DNA from: an uncultured Lachnospira sp. | GTDB taxonomy: Bacteria > Bacillota > Clostridia > Lachnospirales > Lachnospiraceae | Direction of reading: 5' to 3' | DNA: 52,100 nucleotides | Assembly: GCA_944381165.1 (NCBI GenBank) | Contig: CALWKC010000020.1 | Location: forward strand, 1 to 52,100 | Part shown: positions 42,113 through 50,010 of the stretch, piece by piece | Layout of the letters: every line of letters starts with the position of its first letter | Position numbering within the stretch: the first letter of the stretch is position 1 | Notes under the pieces: model-generated | What the model saw: only the letters and a program-made list of their open reading frames with translations | Databases searched by the model: none | What the model was told of the DNA's origin: nothing | Translations under genes and position numbers: made by a program

Positions 42113-42643
42113 TTATTCAAATAAAATGCCAAGTTCAGCTATTGGCCAGTACGCATTTTCTTCAGACATATAAGTAAGTTTTAAATATTTTAGCTCTATG
42201 CCTTCATTAAATTTATACTTAATCAGAGAGTGTTCATTCTCTATTTCCAATTCTATATTATAAATATTATTCCATGTATTCCCGTCCGAGGAATATAAAA
42301 ATTCAATGTTTTCTAATGGCTGTGCATTCAAGCTGTTCGTATAATTAATATATATACCTGAGACAAATTTTTCTTGTGTTAATTCTATTTTAATATGGTC
42401 TTCGCCTTTTTTTCTTTTATCTAACAGCCCCCAAACAGTTTTTAAATCGTTGTCTAATACCATACGTATATTGTAATTTTCATTTTGGGATTCGATTCTT
42501 CTGATATAAAAATTGCTTGTATAATCCCACTTGCCGTTTATTTTATATAAATATAAAATGACTGCTATAATAAATATAATTAATAAAAAAAGCCAATTTA
42601 AAAGAAATTTAATTTGGATTTTATTCTCTTTTTTTGTTTTCAA
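42113..42643 (-). CDS. Membrane-anchored discoidin-like (F5/8 type C) protein
   Basis: A 176-residue protein: a basic N-terminus, one membrane helix at about residues 14-33, and an extracytoplasmic domain with DLKTVWGLLDKRKKGEDHIKIE..., FVSGIYINYTNS, IEFLYSSDGNTWNNIY and LKYLKLTYMSEE. This is the order of strands in F5/8 type C carbohydrate-binding domains (W, SSDG-x-W). AT-rich like the neighbouring membrane gene, 49 bp ahead of it. I infer a role in binding or modifying a surface glycan together with the GT-C-like protein. Confidence 0.6.
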   Translation of the reverse strand: MKTKKENKIQIKFLLNWLFLLIIFIIAVILYLYKINGKWDYTSNFYIRRIESQNENYNIRMVLDNDLKTVWGLLDKRKKGEDHIKIELTQEKFVSGIYINYTNSLNAQPLENIEFLYSSDGNTWNNIYNIELEIENEHSLIKYKFNEGIELKYLKLTYMSEENAYWPIAELGILFE

Positions 42644-42819
42644 TTTGGTCTCCGAATAAATTAATTTATGTAATAATTTTTAAGTTTTATTTCTTTAAAT
42701 ATTATATACATAACTGTCAAAATTAGCAATTTAAAAATAAGACATATGTGAGTAATATTTGCCTCCCTTTCGGCATAATCTTGCAGTGGGCATGTTAGCT
42801 GAAAGGAAGGCTTGTTTTA

Positions 42820-43959
42820 ATGAATGAATATAAGAGACTGGTATCATACATTTATGCGTATCCGGGAGGTGTAAGGGAAAAGAATGTAGGCTTTGCAAAG
42901 GCGGAGGTACGCGGCGGGAAGTTTATGCTTCAGGTATCGCTGAGAGGAGTATATACGGACGCGCCAGAGTATATGGACATATTTTTTATGGTTGAAAAGG
43001 ACTCGGCGTCTCCGGGAAAATACAGCCTGCTGCCTGTCGGAAATGTTCTTGTAAAGGCGGGGCTTGGAATGTTTAACGGAATTTATAATCCGGACAATAT
43101 CGAATCCTCAGGATATACATTTTATGATATTTGCGGGATTGCAGCGGCAAAGTCGGACGACAGATTTTATATGCTTTTCAGTATGTGGGATGATGATGAG
43201 GTAAAATCTGACAAAGTTGTATTTCTTCCAAAAGGGTATAAAAGGAGCGAGTCACCAGAGGAAACTCCTGAGCCTCAGGAAAGTCAGGATATGGAGACTG
43301 ATAACACAGCTGTGCCGTCCGGCGCACAAAATACGGCAGAAAGCTCAGAAACTGCTGACGGCAAACAAGGTGCGGAGTCGGAGCGCAATATGCCAGATGA
43401 GCAGGTAGATATAAGTGCATCGACGGATACAGCGAAGTCGGAAAACATCCCGAAGGAGCGGGGGGAGCATGAGGCACGGGAAGAGTCCGGCGCACAGGTT
43501 ATGGCGGCGGAATGTGCGGCTGTGGCTGAAAAAGAGCCTGAACAGACATATCAGAATAAAGAGAATTGCGGATATGACAAGAGCGGATCAGATACAGACA
43601 TGAGTTCTGATTTGATAGAAAGGCTGTTTGAAAACGCAGATTTTATAAACGCTTTTGATGATGATTATTATTACGACTGTATTGAGGTCACGCCTGAAAT
43701 ACTCAAGACACTTCCTATAGAAGATGAGGTTATTGTAAATAACAGCTTTCTGATACATGGATTTTATAATTTTAAGCATCTTCTGTTCGGAAAAGTGCGT
43801 GAAAATGAAAATCATACGAAGTATTTTATCGGAGTTCCGGGAATGTACTGCAACAGAGAGCGGTTTATGGCCTCTATGTTCGGCTTTGACAATTTTAAGA
43901 AGAGCCACAGAAGCGATTTTGCCAATCCTTATTTTGGATATTGGTATCAGGAATTCTAG
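42820..43959 (+). CDS. Unknown protein with conserved ends and variable acidic middle (DUF6128-like)
   Basis: A 379-residue cytoplasmic protein. Residues 1-145 form a beta-rich domain (YIYAYPGGVREKNVGFAKAE; FMLQVSLRGV), residues 150-255 are a low-complexity Glu/Ser/Ala linker, and residues 285-379 form a conserved C-terminal domain with IVNNSFLIHGFYNFKHLLFG, YFIGVPGMYCNRERFMASM.FGF and a final FGYWYQEF. The C-terminal pattern is what I recall as DUF6128 in Lachnospiraceae, unverified. No signal peptide or catalytic motif. AAAGGAAGG before the ATG. Confidence 0.65.
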   Translation: MNEYKRLVSYIYAYPGGVREKNVGFAKAEVRGGKFMLQVSLRGVYTDAPEYMDIFFMVEKDSASPGKYSLLPVGNVLVKAGLGMFNGIYNPDNIESSGYTFYDICGIAAAKSDDRFYMLFSMWDDDEVKSDKVVFLPKGYKRSESPEETPEPQESQDMETDNTAVPSGAQNTAESSETADGKQGAESERNMPDEQVDISASTDTAKSENIPKERGEHEAREESGAQVMAAECAAVAEKEPEQTYQNKENCGYDKSGSDTDMSSDLIERLFENADFINAFDDDYYYDCIEVTPEILKTLPIEDEVIVNNSFLIHGFYNFKHLLFGKVRENENHTKYFIGVPGMYCNRERFMASMFGFDNFKKSHRSDFANPYFGYWYQEF

Positions 43960-43995
43960 CATGGCTTTAGGGCAGAGGAATAGATTAAAAAATTA

Positions 43996-44535
43996 TTATG
44001 ATATATATGTGAAGCGAAGATGGTCGCGCCAGTTGTTGTTTATTTTCGCATAGGCGTAGGCTGTACCCTCGCTCAGAAAACCCATTGTCTTAGCGAGCTG
44101 TATTGACGGGGTATTGTCAGGGAGAATGTAAGCCTCTATGCGGTGCATTCCGCATTCAGTAACCATAATTTTCAGAGATAAGGTAAGCATTCTCCTGCCA
44201 TATCCCATATGTCTGAAAGCCTCGTCGATTTTATAGCCTATAATACAGCTTTTCATGTTAGTTCTAATGTCAGTGAAAGACACGCTGCCTATAATTTTAT
44301 CCGATACGCTGTAATCATAAAGAAAAAATCGGATATGTTTTCCCTGCAGGCAGGATGAATATTCGGCTTTCAGAAGATTATATATAAATGTATAGGTGTA
44401 AAAATTTGACGGCTTGTCCGTCTCATATTTCTCAAATGATTCTTTATTTCTCTTATAAAAATCAAGGACCTCGCCGGTATGGCTGGTATCAAGCACCTTG
44501 AGGGCGAGGCTGTCGGAATGATATTCAAACTTCAT
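43996..44535 (-). CDS. GNAT family N-acetyltransferase
   Basis: A 179-residue acetyltransferase, probably RimJ/RimL-like. It shows IGSVSFTDI, IGYKIDEAFRHMGYGRRML (acetyl-CoA loop, R-x2-G-x-G/R) and the ending IQLAKTMGFLSEGTAYAY, typical of GNAT proteins acting on N-terminal amino groups. Substrate unknown. It is convergent with the upstream plus-strand gene (36 bp apart) and lies 34 bp downstream of tadA, so it is likely cotranscribed with it. Confidence 0.85.
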   Translation of the reverse strand: MKFEYHSDSLALKVLDTSHTGEVLDFYKRNKESFEKYETDKPSNFYTYTFIYNLLKAEYSSCLQGKHIRFFLYDYSVSDKIIGSVSFTDIRTNMKSCIIGYKIDEAFRHMGYGRRMLTLSLKIMVTECGMHRIEAYILPDNTPSIQLAKTMGFLSEGTAYAYAKINNNWRDHLRFTYIS

Positions 44536-44569
44536 TATAATACCCTTATCTGCATATTTTTTTGTAAGT

Positions 44570-45070
44570 TTATTTCTTACTGTTTCTCAGCTCTCTGAAA
44601 AAATCTGACAGCATTCTGCTGCACACATCGCCAAGTACTCCGCGTGTGACACTGCAAACGTGATTAAACTGAGGCATTTCAAGTATATTTAATATTGAGC
44701 CGGCGCACCCGGCTTTGGGATTCATAGAGCCTATAACGACACGGGGAATTCTCGACTGTACAATGGCTCCGGCGCACATCTGGCACGGCTCAAGTGTAAT
44801 GTAGATTGTACATTCCTCAAGGCGCCAGTCGCCGATAATTTTGCACGCCTTTTTAATGGCTGTAATTTCTGCGTGACCGAGAGCTGTTTTGTCTGTGTTG
44901 CGCCTGTTATAGCCTCTTCCTATAATTCTGCCTTCATGAACGATTACGCAGCCTATCGGCACTTCGTTTAATTTATATGCCTTTTTAGCCTGAGCGACTG
45001 CAGCTTTCATATATTTTATATCTGCATCAGCCTGTTCGGGCGTAATTATATTTGTCCCTAACTGTCTCAT
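44570..45070 (-). CDS. tadA: tRNA-specific adenosine deaminase
   Basis: Converts A34 to inosine in tRNA-Arg(ACG). The 166-residue protein has the zinc site LGHAEITAI (His, catalytic Glu) and EPCQMCAGAI (two Cys), preceded by VPIGCVIVHEGRIIGRGYNRR. ATG 45070 has GAGGA 5 nt upstream. A frame open to 45181 would add 37 residues unrelated to TadA and overlapping the promoter, so it is rejected. The gene sits next to a decayed transposase. Confidence 0.92.
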   Translation of the reverse strand: MRQLGTNIITPEQADADIKYMKAAVAQAKKAYKLNEVPIGCVIVHEGRIIGRGYNRRNTDKTALGHAEITAIKKACKIIGDWRLEECTIYITLEPCQMCAGAIVQSRIPRVVIGSMNPKAGCAGSILNILEMPQFNHVCSVTRGVLGDVCSRMLSDFFRELRNSKK

Positions 45071-45115
45071 ATATGTCCTCATTTCCTTCGTAGTAAGAAA
45101 AGAATGAATAAAATA

Positions 45116-45144
45116 ATTGTATACTAAACACTGGAATAATACAA
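45116..45144 (-). promoter_or_regulatory. tadA promoter
   Basis: On the minus strand, TTGTAT (45139-45144), 17 bp, TACAAT (45116-45121), about 46 bp upstream of the chosen tadA start. Confidence 0.6.
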
Positions 45145-45208
45145 GAACACTGTCAGCCCAGCGCTGAAAGGTAAATTTCATATTCCACCAACTAAAAAAG
45201 TTGAATGT

Positions 45209-45694
45209 TTATATTTTGAGCATTTCCACATGGTGCTGGAAATGCGGTTCTTTTATCCACATCTCATAGACCAGATATTCTGGTTTTAACTGCTGTTTCC
45301 GAAGGCTTTCCAATAGTTCCGCTGATATTTTCTTTATGGTGTATTTTAATTCCTTTACACCCCTGTCTCCCTTTTCATACATCGGCATCAGAATGTCCGC
45401 TATCTGTGTGATTAGATAATGATTTTTCATTGCATTGTAATCTAGACTGTTTGCATGAGTTATCATATATATGTGGTTTTTCTGGATATTGAATCACTCA
45501 TTCTCTATCAGCCATTTTTTTCTTCCTGTTTCCACCATTTCTTCCGCCACATCTTCATATATTTTCGTGCTGCTCAGCCATGTGAACTGTTGATATAGCT
45601 TTCCTGACCTCTCTATCTTCAATTCCAACACATGTAATGGATGTTTTTTATACTCTAACCCATTTACCCATCTTATTTGTAGTTTTTGCTTCAT
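45209..45694 (-). pseudogene. Decayed transposase fragment
   Basis: Two in-frame pieces separated by one TGA (45494-45496): the first ends RKKWLIENE, the second contains FNIQKNHIYMITHANSLDYN and NHYLITQIADILM. Read through, they give the C-terminal part of a DDE transposase in which the stop replaces the Gly of ENEGFN. The N-terminal half and the first catalytic Asp are absent, and the frame is interrupted upstream. The family resembles H-repeat/IS-type transposases of Clostridia; exact family not determined. Confidence 0.7.
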
Positions 45695-45750
45695 ATTCGG
45701 TTTTCTACGATGTTAGTTTTTTATTGCACGTTTTTCAGCTCTTGTCATTA

Positions 45751-45801
45751 AAAGACTCCTTTGTGAAAAAGTTTTTCTTTTATTTTACTATTCCACAAAG
45801 G
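45751..45801. repeat. Inverted repeat beside the transposase fragment
   Basis: CCTTTGTG and CACAAAGG enclose about 33 bp that include the palindrome GAAAAAGTTTTTC. It may be a terminal repeat left by the element or a terminator. Nothing else is seen in 45695-45849. Confidence 0.4.
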
Positions 45802-45849
45802 ATATGCCTATATTTATTGTGAAAAATATTTATCTTTCATAGCTGCATG

Positions 45850-46641
45850 TTATTTTTTGCCGATTATAACAACATGATTACTCGCTCCTAAAATCGACTG
45901 TTCACGGCACACACTATAATGATAATCGCACCAGATTCTGAACTGGTTTTTATCCCAGCTGTCTGCCTTTTTTGATAAAAGAGGTGTTAAACCATCTTGT
46001 GCGAAGTGGTCTGCAATTTCTAATCCATATCTTTGATAAATCTGCTCCATCTCATCTTTTGATGAATAGTATGTATCTGTCCAGAAGCACTTCTCATCAT
46101 CATGCTTCAACACCCCAGTTTCAATAAGTTGTTTTGCCAAGTGTTCATCTAAATATTTTTCATTACTCGTAGCAATATATTGAAAAACATAGTATCTTGG
46201 AATGTATGCAGTAATCAAAAGTCCACCTTTCCTTAACACTCTTAGACATTCCTTCATACATTTTTCTCTCTGCTCCTCTGTAATCAAATGATAAAATGGT
46301 CCCATGTTAAGAACAATATCAAATGAATCATCTGCAAAACAGGACATATCCGTTGCATCTAAAACAGCTGTATTCATATTATAATTTTTATTGGTAAGGG
46401 TTTGATTGATAATCTTTATATGTCTTGGTGTAATATCTGTAGCAGTTACATCGTGCCCCTTATCTGCAAGCCAGAAAGCATAAATTCCTGTTCCTGCTGC
46501 ACAATCTAATATTTTACTATTGGCACCAATAATCTCATCCAAAACCCTTGTAGTTGTTATAAATTCAATTTTTCTTGCATTATTTGTAGTCAAACGATTT
46601 TCCTCTTTGTAATTGTAGTAACTATCAACAACATAATTCAT
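45850..46641 (-). CDS. Class I SAM-dependent methyltransferase under T-box control
   Basis: A 263-residue methyltransferase. The SAM site is ILDCAAGTGIYAFWLADKGH (about 44-63), followed by VTATDITPRHI, VLDATDM, FDIVLNMGPFYHL and ECLRVLRKGGLLI, the UbiE/Methyltransf_11 order. A C-terminal part with WTDTYYSSKDEMEQIYQRYG resembles small-molecule methyltransferases; the acceptor is unknown. The ATG at 46641 has GGAGG 8 nt upstream. A complete T-box leader ends 34 nt before that, so expression should rise when a tRNA is uncharged, an unusual partner for a methyltransferase. Confidence 0.85.
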   Translation of the reverse strand: MNYVVDSYYNYKEENRLTTNNARKIEFITTTRVLDEIIGANSKILDCAAGTGIYAFWLADKGHDVTATDITPRHIKIINQTLTNKNYNMNTAVLDATDMSCFADDSFDIVLNMGPFYHLITEEQREKCMKECLRVLRKGGLLITAYIPRYYVFQYIATSNEKYLDEHLAKQLIETGVLKHDDEKCFWTDTYYSSKDEMEQIYQRYGLEIADHFAQDGLTPLLSKKADSWDKNQFRIWCDYHYSVCREQSILGASNHVVIIGKK

Positions 46642-46674
46642 CACTAATTCCTCCGATTCTATTATTTTTATGTA

Positions 46675-46952
46675 TAAAAAAAGCTACCCTCCTTAAACTT
46701 ACTTTAAGGACGATAGCTGATAGCTTCGTGTTACCACCTTAATTCATCTATATCTCGCAATACAGACCTTAGCAAGTACAGAAATCTCTTTCGATACTCT
46801 GACGCTGTAATGGGCGTTCCCAGTGTAGCCTAATGAATATGCCAATCGGTACACAGCTCCAAGACTGGTTCAATATTTCTTCAATAGAATTTTCCACCAA
46901 GTAATTCCTCTCTGTGATATCCAAAATATTTACTATCTCTCTTCATCGCTTT
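46675..46952 (-). ncRNA. T-box riboswitch, predicted proline specifier
   Basis: Minus-strand leader with the T-box parts in order: S-turn AGTA (46931-46934) followed by AATAT; AGAGAG (46908-46913); GGTGG loop (46894-46898); ATATT-GAA (46869-46875) completing the S-turn helix; predicted specifier CCA (46866-46868) followed by a purine; T-box AAGGTGGTAACACG (46727-46740) with the TGGT that pairs to a tRNA 3' ACCA end; and a terminator AGCTATCGTCCTTAAA / TTTAAGGAGGGTAGCT with a T-run (46675-46718). CCA would select tRNA-Pro; a shift by one base would read CAG, so the amino acid is less sure than the class. Confidence 0.85.
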
Positions 46953-46957
46953 TTACT

Positions 46958-46986
46958 AGAATAGATTCATATATCTTTTTTGTCAA
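46958..46986 (-). promoter_or_regulatory. Promoter of the T-box leader
   Basis: Minus strand TTGACA (46981-46986), 17 bp, TATTCT (46958-46963). The -35 lies immediately next to the end of the IS4-like element, only 8 bp from the transposase stop codon. Confidence 0.7.
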
Positions 46987-46994
46987 GACAAGAT

Positions 46995-48170
46995 TTATAG
47001 TTTCCTTGCCTTTATACAAAATGAAAGTAGCATCATTCCTGCTTTTTTGGTTTTTGGATCAATCTCTCCAGTTGCATTTAACGAATCTTCATTTGTTTCT
47101 TCTACAAATTTCATGGAGATATGAGCCAGAAACGCCATACACAGGGTAATATAAAAATTTAAGGCATTGATTGCCGTCAGTTTTTGTACACGAAAGTTTT
47201 CAAACTGAAACATTTGTTTTTTACAGCGGAAATATTCCTCTATGCGCCATCTGGAAAAGTATGTCTTTGCCACACTTACCACATCTTCTTTGCAGCGTAT
47301 CTGCTTATTGGTTGCAAGCATCATGGGATGTTCGGTAATGCCATAAACCAGCACCAGGTAAATATCTTTCTTTGAAGCAGTGATATGTACTTTGACATGG
47401 GAAAAGTAAGCGTCGTGCTTTTTGCCTTTGTAGATAAGAGGCGTTTTGATATTCCCTTTCCGCTGATTTCTGAGCTGGGTGGCAGGAACCCATTTGCCGT
47501 GGAAGAACAGCTTTCTCCTTGCGGTAAGCCGGATCACGTAGTCCTGTTCCAATTCATCAAGCTTCAGGAACATTTTGTTGTCATCGTAACCTCTGTCCAT
47601 GACAAAGGTTGCTTTTTTAAAGAGAGCAGCCCCACGCTCTATTGCCGAAAAAGTAATATCGTTTGTCGAGGTAAAATGCTTCTCTTTTGAAGAATGGATT
47701 TTCGAGAAAAAGCTGACGGGATGGTTGTTTTTGGTGAGGACACAGGCCTCTGTCACATGATAGCTTTTTTCTTAAACGGTTTTAGAGAAAGTGCTTTTAG
47801 AGCCATCCCTGACAAGATCGAGAGACACAAATTTTATACCATCCGGTTTGATAATATCACTGTCATCGATATGGATGACAGGCTGGTCAGGCACCAATTT
47901 GCGGATCTGTAATAAATAGGAGCGCAGGGCATTGGGATCCGTCCCCTTGTTTAAATGCCTGGTAAGACGTTCCACGGAATTGATCTTCTTTGTCTGCTCA
48001 TGGAGCTGATCAACGATGTCGGTAAGAAGGCAGCTGCCAGAAGCAAGAATGCCATAAGTCATGTCAGCGGTAAATTTTTTCTCCGGTTTGGAAAGCTTCC
48101 TGGAAATTTTATTTGAAAAAGATAAAATTTCCCTTTTCATTTGATATGTATTTGATGTAAAATTAACCAT
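46995..48170 (-). pseudogene. IS4-family transposase split by an in-frame stop
   Basis: Two frames in the same phase: 48170-47772 (MVNFTSNTYQMKREI... to FSKTV) and 47756-46995, joined across a TAA at 47772-47774. Together they give a transposase of about 391 residues with the DDE residues of IS4-type enzymes: Asp in IHIDDSDI, Asp in FVMDRGYDD and Glu in YFSRWRIEEYFRCK. The stop (KTV*EKSYHVTEAC) most simply is AAA-to-TAA or similar. Everything else looks intact, so inactivation seems recent; readthrough or a GTG restart at 47756 cannot be excluded. Confidence 0.8.
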
Positions 48171-48258
48171 AAGGAATCCTCTTTCTTTTTTGTTTAGTAA
48201 GGTTTTTGGTTGATAGCTTAATTTTACATCAAAAAGGAACAGGATTCCTTATATTTTT
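48171..48258. repeat. IS 5' end, copy 1
   Basis: AAGGAATCCTCTTTC... to ...GAACAGGATTCCTTATATTTTT. It is about 95 percent identical to 52015-52100, differing by a few substitutions and one T. The two copies are direct repeats 3.8 kb apart and bracket the PadR, KTR, conjugation-fragment and ATPase genes. Confidence 0.8.
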
Positions 48259-48346
48259 GGCATTTTTTGAAAGTTGTGGATAACAGGATATGGCAGATTT
48301 GCCTGGTGGGGATAATTCTGCGGAAACTCAAGAAGTTTATTATCTA

Positions 48347-48375
48347 TTGACACTGTTAGAGGGATTTGGCATAAT
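48347..48375 (+). promoter_or_regulatory. padR-type gene promoter
   Basis: TTGACA (48347-48352), 17 bp, CATAAT (48370-48375), 36 bp upstream of the start codon. Confidence 0.7.
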
Positions 48376-48379
48376 AGTA

Positions 48380-48399
48380 ATATTGCTAATAGCAACATA
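48380..48399 (+). promoter_or_regulatory. Probable PadR operator
   Basis: TATTGCT-AAT-AGCAACA is an inverted repeat with one mismatch just downstream of the -10 box. Position and symmetry fit autorepression by the PadR-type protein encoded immediately after. Confidence 0.5.
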
Positions 48400-48411
48400 T
48401 AGGAGAAGCGT

Positions 48412-48951
48412 ATGGATAATATAATACTCGGTCTTTTACTGTTGAACAGCAGAACAATTTATCAGTTGCGTGAAAGAATAAATAAAGGGCTTAATATGAT
48501 GTATAGCAGCAGTATGGGAAGTATACAGGCTGCTATAAAGAAATTGCTTAATTGTGGATATATTCAGTATGAAGAAGCTGTTGAAAATGGGAAATATAAA
48601 AAAATTTATTCAATAACGGATAGTGGGAAACAGAATTTTATTGAGTGGGTATCCACGCCAATGGAAATACAGAGTAGCAAAAATCCTGAATTGGCTAAAT
48701 TATATTTTATGGGTTTTTCAACAAAAGAAAAGCGTGAGGGAGGATTACAAGAGTATATTTCAAAGTTAAAAGAACAGTATGATGTGTTGAATGCCATTTG
48801 TAAGGAAGCAGAAAATGTCAAAGTTTCTGATAATAATAAGGACATTCTCCATTATCAGCTTGCCGCAGCTCGATATGGCAAAGATTTTATGAAATTCAAT
48901 ATCGAGTGGTATCAAAAACTTCTTGATGAAATGAGAGGAAACAAGATATGA
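48412..48951 (+). CDS. PadR family transcriptional regulator
   Basis: A 179-residue winged-helix regulator of the PadR group with a C-terminal helical domain (Vir_act_alpha_C type). The N-terminus reads ILGLLLLNSRTIYQLRERI, then MGSIQAAIKKLLNCGYIQ (recognition helix) and the wing KKIYSITDSGKQNFIEWV. The second half has GFSTKEKREGGLQEYISKLKEQYD. It overlaps the next gene by 4 bp (ATGA), so it probably controls that hydrolase gene and itself. AGGAGAAG precedes the ATG. Confidence 0.88.
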   Translation: MDNIILGLLLLNSRTIYQLRERINKGLNMMYSSSMGSIQAAIKKLLNCGYIQYEEAVENGKYKKIYSITDSGKQNFIEWVSTPMEIQSSKNPELAKLYFMGFSTKEKREGGLQEYISKLKEQYDVLNAICKEAENVKVSDNNKDILHYQLAAARYGKDFMKFNIEWYQKLLDEMRGNKI

Positions 48952-49736
48952 AATCAATAAAGTTAGCTAATTCGCCAATTGCATATTTTATCAGTGGAAC
49001 AGATCATACTGAATGGATACTTTTTATTCACGCCGCTTTTGTTAATCATAATATGTTCAAATCACAGTTTGAGTATTTTCACAACAAATATAATATTTTG
49101 ACTATTGACATTATTGGTCATGGGCAGTCAACGGATACCAAAAAAGGAGATGGCATAAATAAGATGTCAGAATGGATATTCGACATCTTAAAGGTAGAAA
49201 ATATTGAAAAAGTACACATTGTCGGCGTTTCATTAGGAGCAGTACTGGCACAGGATTTTGCTAATCATCATCCAAACTCAGTAAGCTCATTGGCGTGCTT
49301 TGGAGGATATGACATTAATAATTTTGATATTAAAATGCAAAAGAAAAATGGTGCGAAACAGATGGCGATGATGTTGAGAGCCCTCTTTTCGGTCAAGTGG
49401 TTTGCAAAAGAAAACAAGAAAATTTCTGCGTATACTTTACAGGCGCAAGATGAGTTTTTTGATATGAACATACTTTTTCCAAAAAAGTCATTTATGTTTC
49501 TGGCAACGCTCAATAGTATGATAAATAAGTATAAAACTGGAAAACGAAATTACCCTTTGTTGATTGGATGTGGAGGCTTTGATATTCCAATGGAATTAGA
49601 GGCAGTAAAGCAATGGAAAATAAGTGAGCCAAATTGTAGGGTAGTCATTTTTGAAAATGCAGGGCACTGTGTCAATATGGATGTGCCACGGGAGTTTAAT
49701 GAAACTATGGAGGATTTTTGGACAAGTGCAGAATAA
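48948..49736 (+). CDS. Alpha/beta hydrolase
   Basis: A 262-residue alpha/beta-fold hydrolase. The nucleophile elbow is VGVSLGAVLAQDFA (Ser near residue 94), preceded by ILTIDIIGHGQSTDT; the catalytic His is in ENAGHCVNMDVP near the C-terminus, and the Asp is likely in IGCGGFDIP. Substrate unknown; MhpC/esterase-like. Start overlaps padR by 4 bp. Its stop overlaps the KTR gene start (GTG 49726), giving a compact three-gene unit. Codon use is AT-rich as in other mobile cargo. Confidence 0.85.
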   Translation: MKSIKLANSPIAYFISGTDHTEWILFIHAAFVNHNMFKSQFEYFHNKYNILTIDIIGHGQSTDTKKGDGINKMSEWIFDILKVENIEKVHIVGVSLGAVLAQDFANHHPNSVSSLACFGGYDINNFDIKMQKKNGAKQMAMMLRALFSVKWFAKENKKISAYTLQAQDEFFDMNILFPKKSFMFLATLNSMINKYKTGKRNYPLLIGCGGFDIPMELEAVKQWKISEPNCRVVIFENAGHCVNMDVPREFNETMEDFWTSAE

Positions 49737-49926
49737 AGAGACTGATTGTAAATTTGTATTATGTCCTATTTGCGGTAATAAAACTCGTGACAGAATTAGA
49801 GAAGATACCGTATTGAAGAACTATCCTCTCTACTGTCCTAAATGCAAACGGGAAACTTTAATCAATGCGAAAGAATTACATATAACTGTCATCAAAGAGC
49901 CAGACGCACAGACGCAGAGCCGATGA
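49726..49926 (+). CDS. Cysteine-rich KTR domain protein
   Basis: A 66-residue protein with CPICGNKTRDRIREDTVLKN, then YPLYCPKCKRETL and a final IKEPDAQTQSR. The two C-x2-C pairs make a zinc ribbon; the KTR name comes from NKTR. Such proteins are, to my knowledge, carried by Tn916- and Tn1549-type conjugative elements of gut Firmicutes. GTG 49726 is chosen from the family start (QNKETDC); GGAGG is 12 nt upstream. It overlaps the hydrolase gene by 11 bp. Function unknown, useful as a marker of a mobile-element remnant. Confidence 0.85.
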   Translation: MQNKETDCKFVLCPICGNKTRDRIREDTVLKNYPLYCPKCKRETLINAKELHITVIKEPDAQTQSR

Positions 49927-49957
49927 AATTGTGGGACATTTCACAGCTCATCGGCTC
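49915..49957 (+). terminator. Terminator after the KTR gene
   Basis: GAGCCGATGA pairs with TCATCGGCTC around a 15-nt loop with further pairing (AAATTGTG...), followed by TTTCTTTT. The stem begins within the last codons of the KTR gene. Confidence 0.85.
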
Positions 49958-50010
49958 TTTCTTTTCGGATAGTGCTAATCAGTCCGCCATATAAAAAAAC
50001 GGAGTTTTGA

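Larger units (their letters stand above)
46987..48258 (-). mobile_element. IS4-like insertion sequence
   Basis: The element carries one transposase frame on the minus strand (46995-48170) and a noncoding 5' end (48171-48258). The latter contains an 11-bp inverted repeat (TAAGGAATCCT / AGGATTCCTTA) and the word TTAATTTTACATCAAA, which is inverted relative to 48151-48166 inside the transposase start. Exact outer ends and target duplication could not be read. An 86-bp near copy of the 5' end lies at 52015-52100. Confidence 0.65.

Noticed and set aside
44570-45181. Extended TadA start at 45181
   Set aside because: The added 37 residues are unlike any TadA, cover the predicted tadA promoter, and the internal ATG at 45070 has a proper ribosome site.
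47184-47912. Plus-strand frames opposite the transposase
   Set aside because: All are antisense to the split transposase and show no motif of their own.
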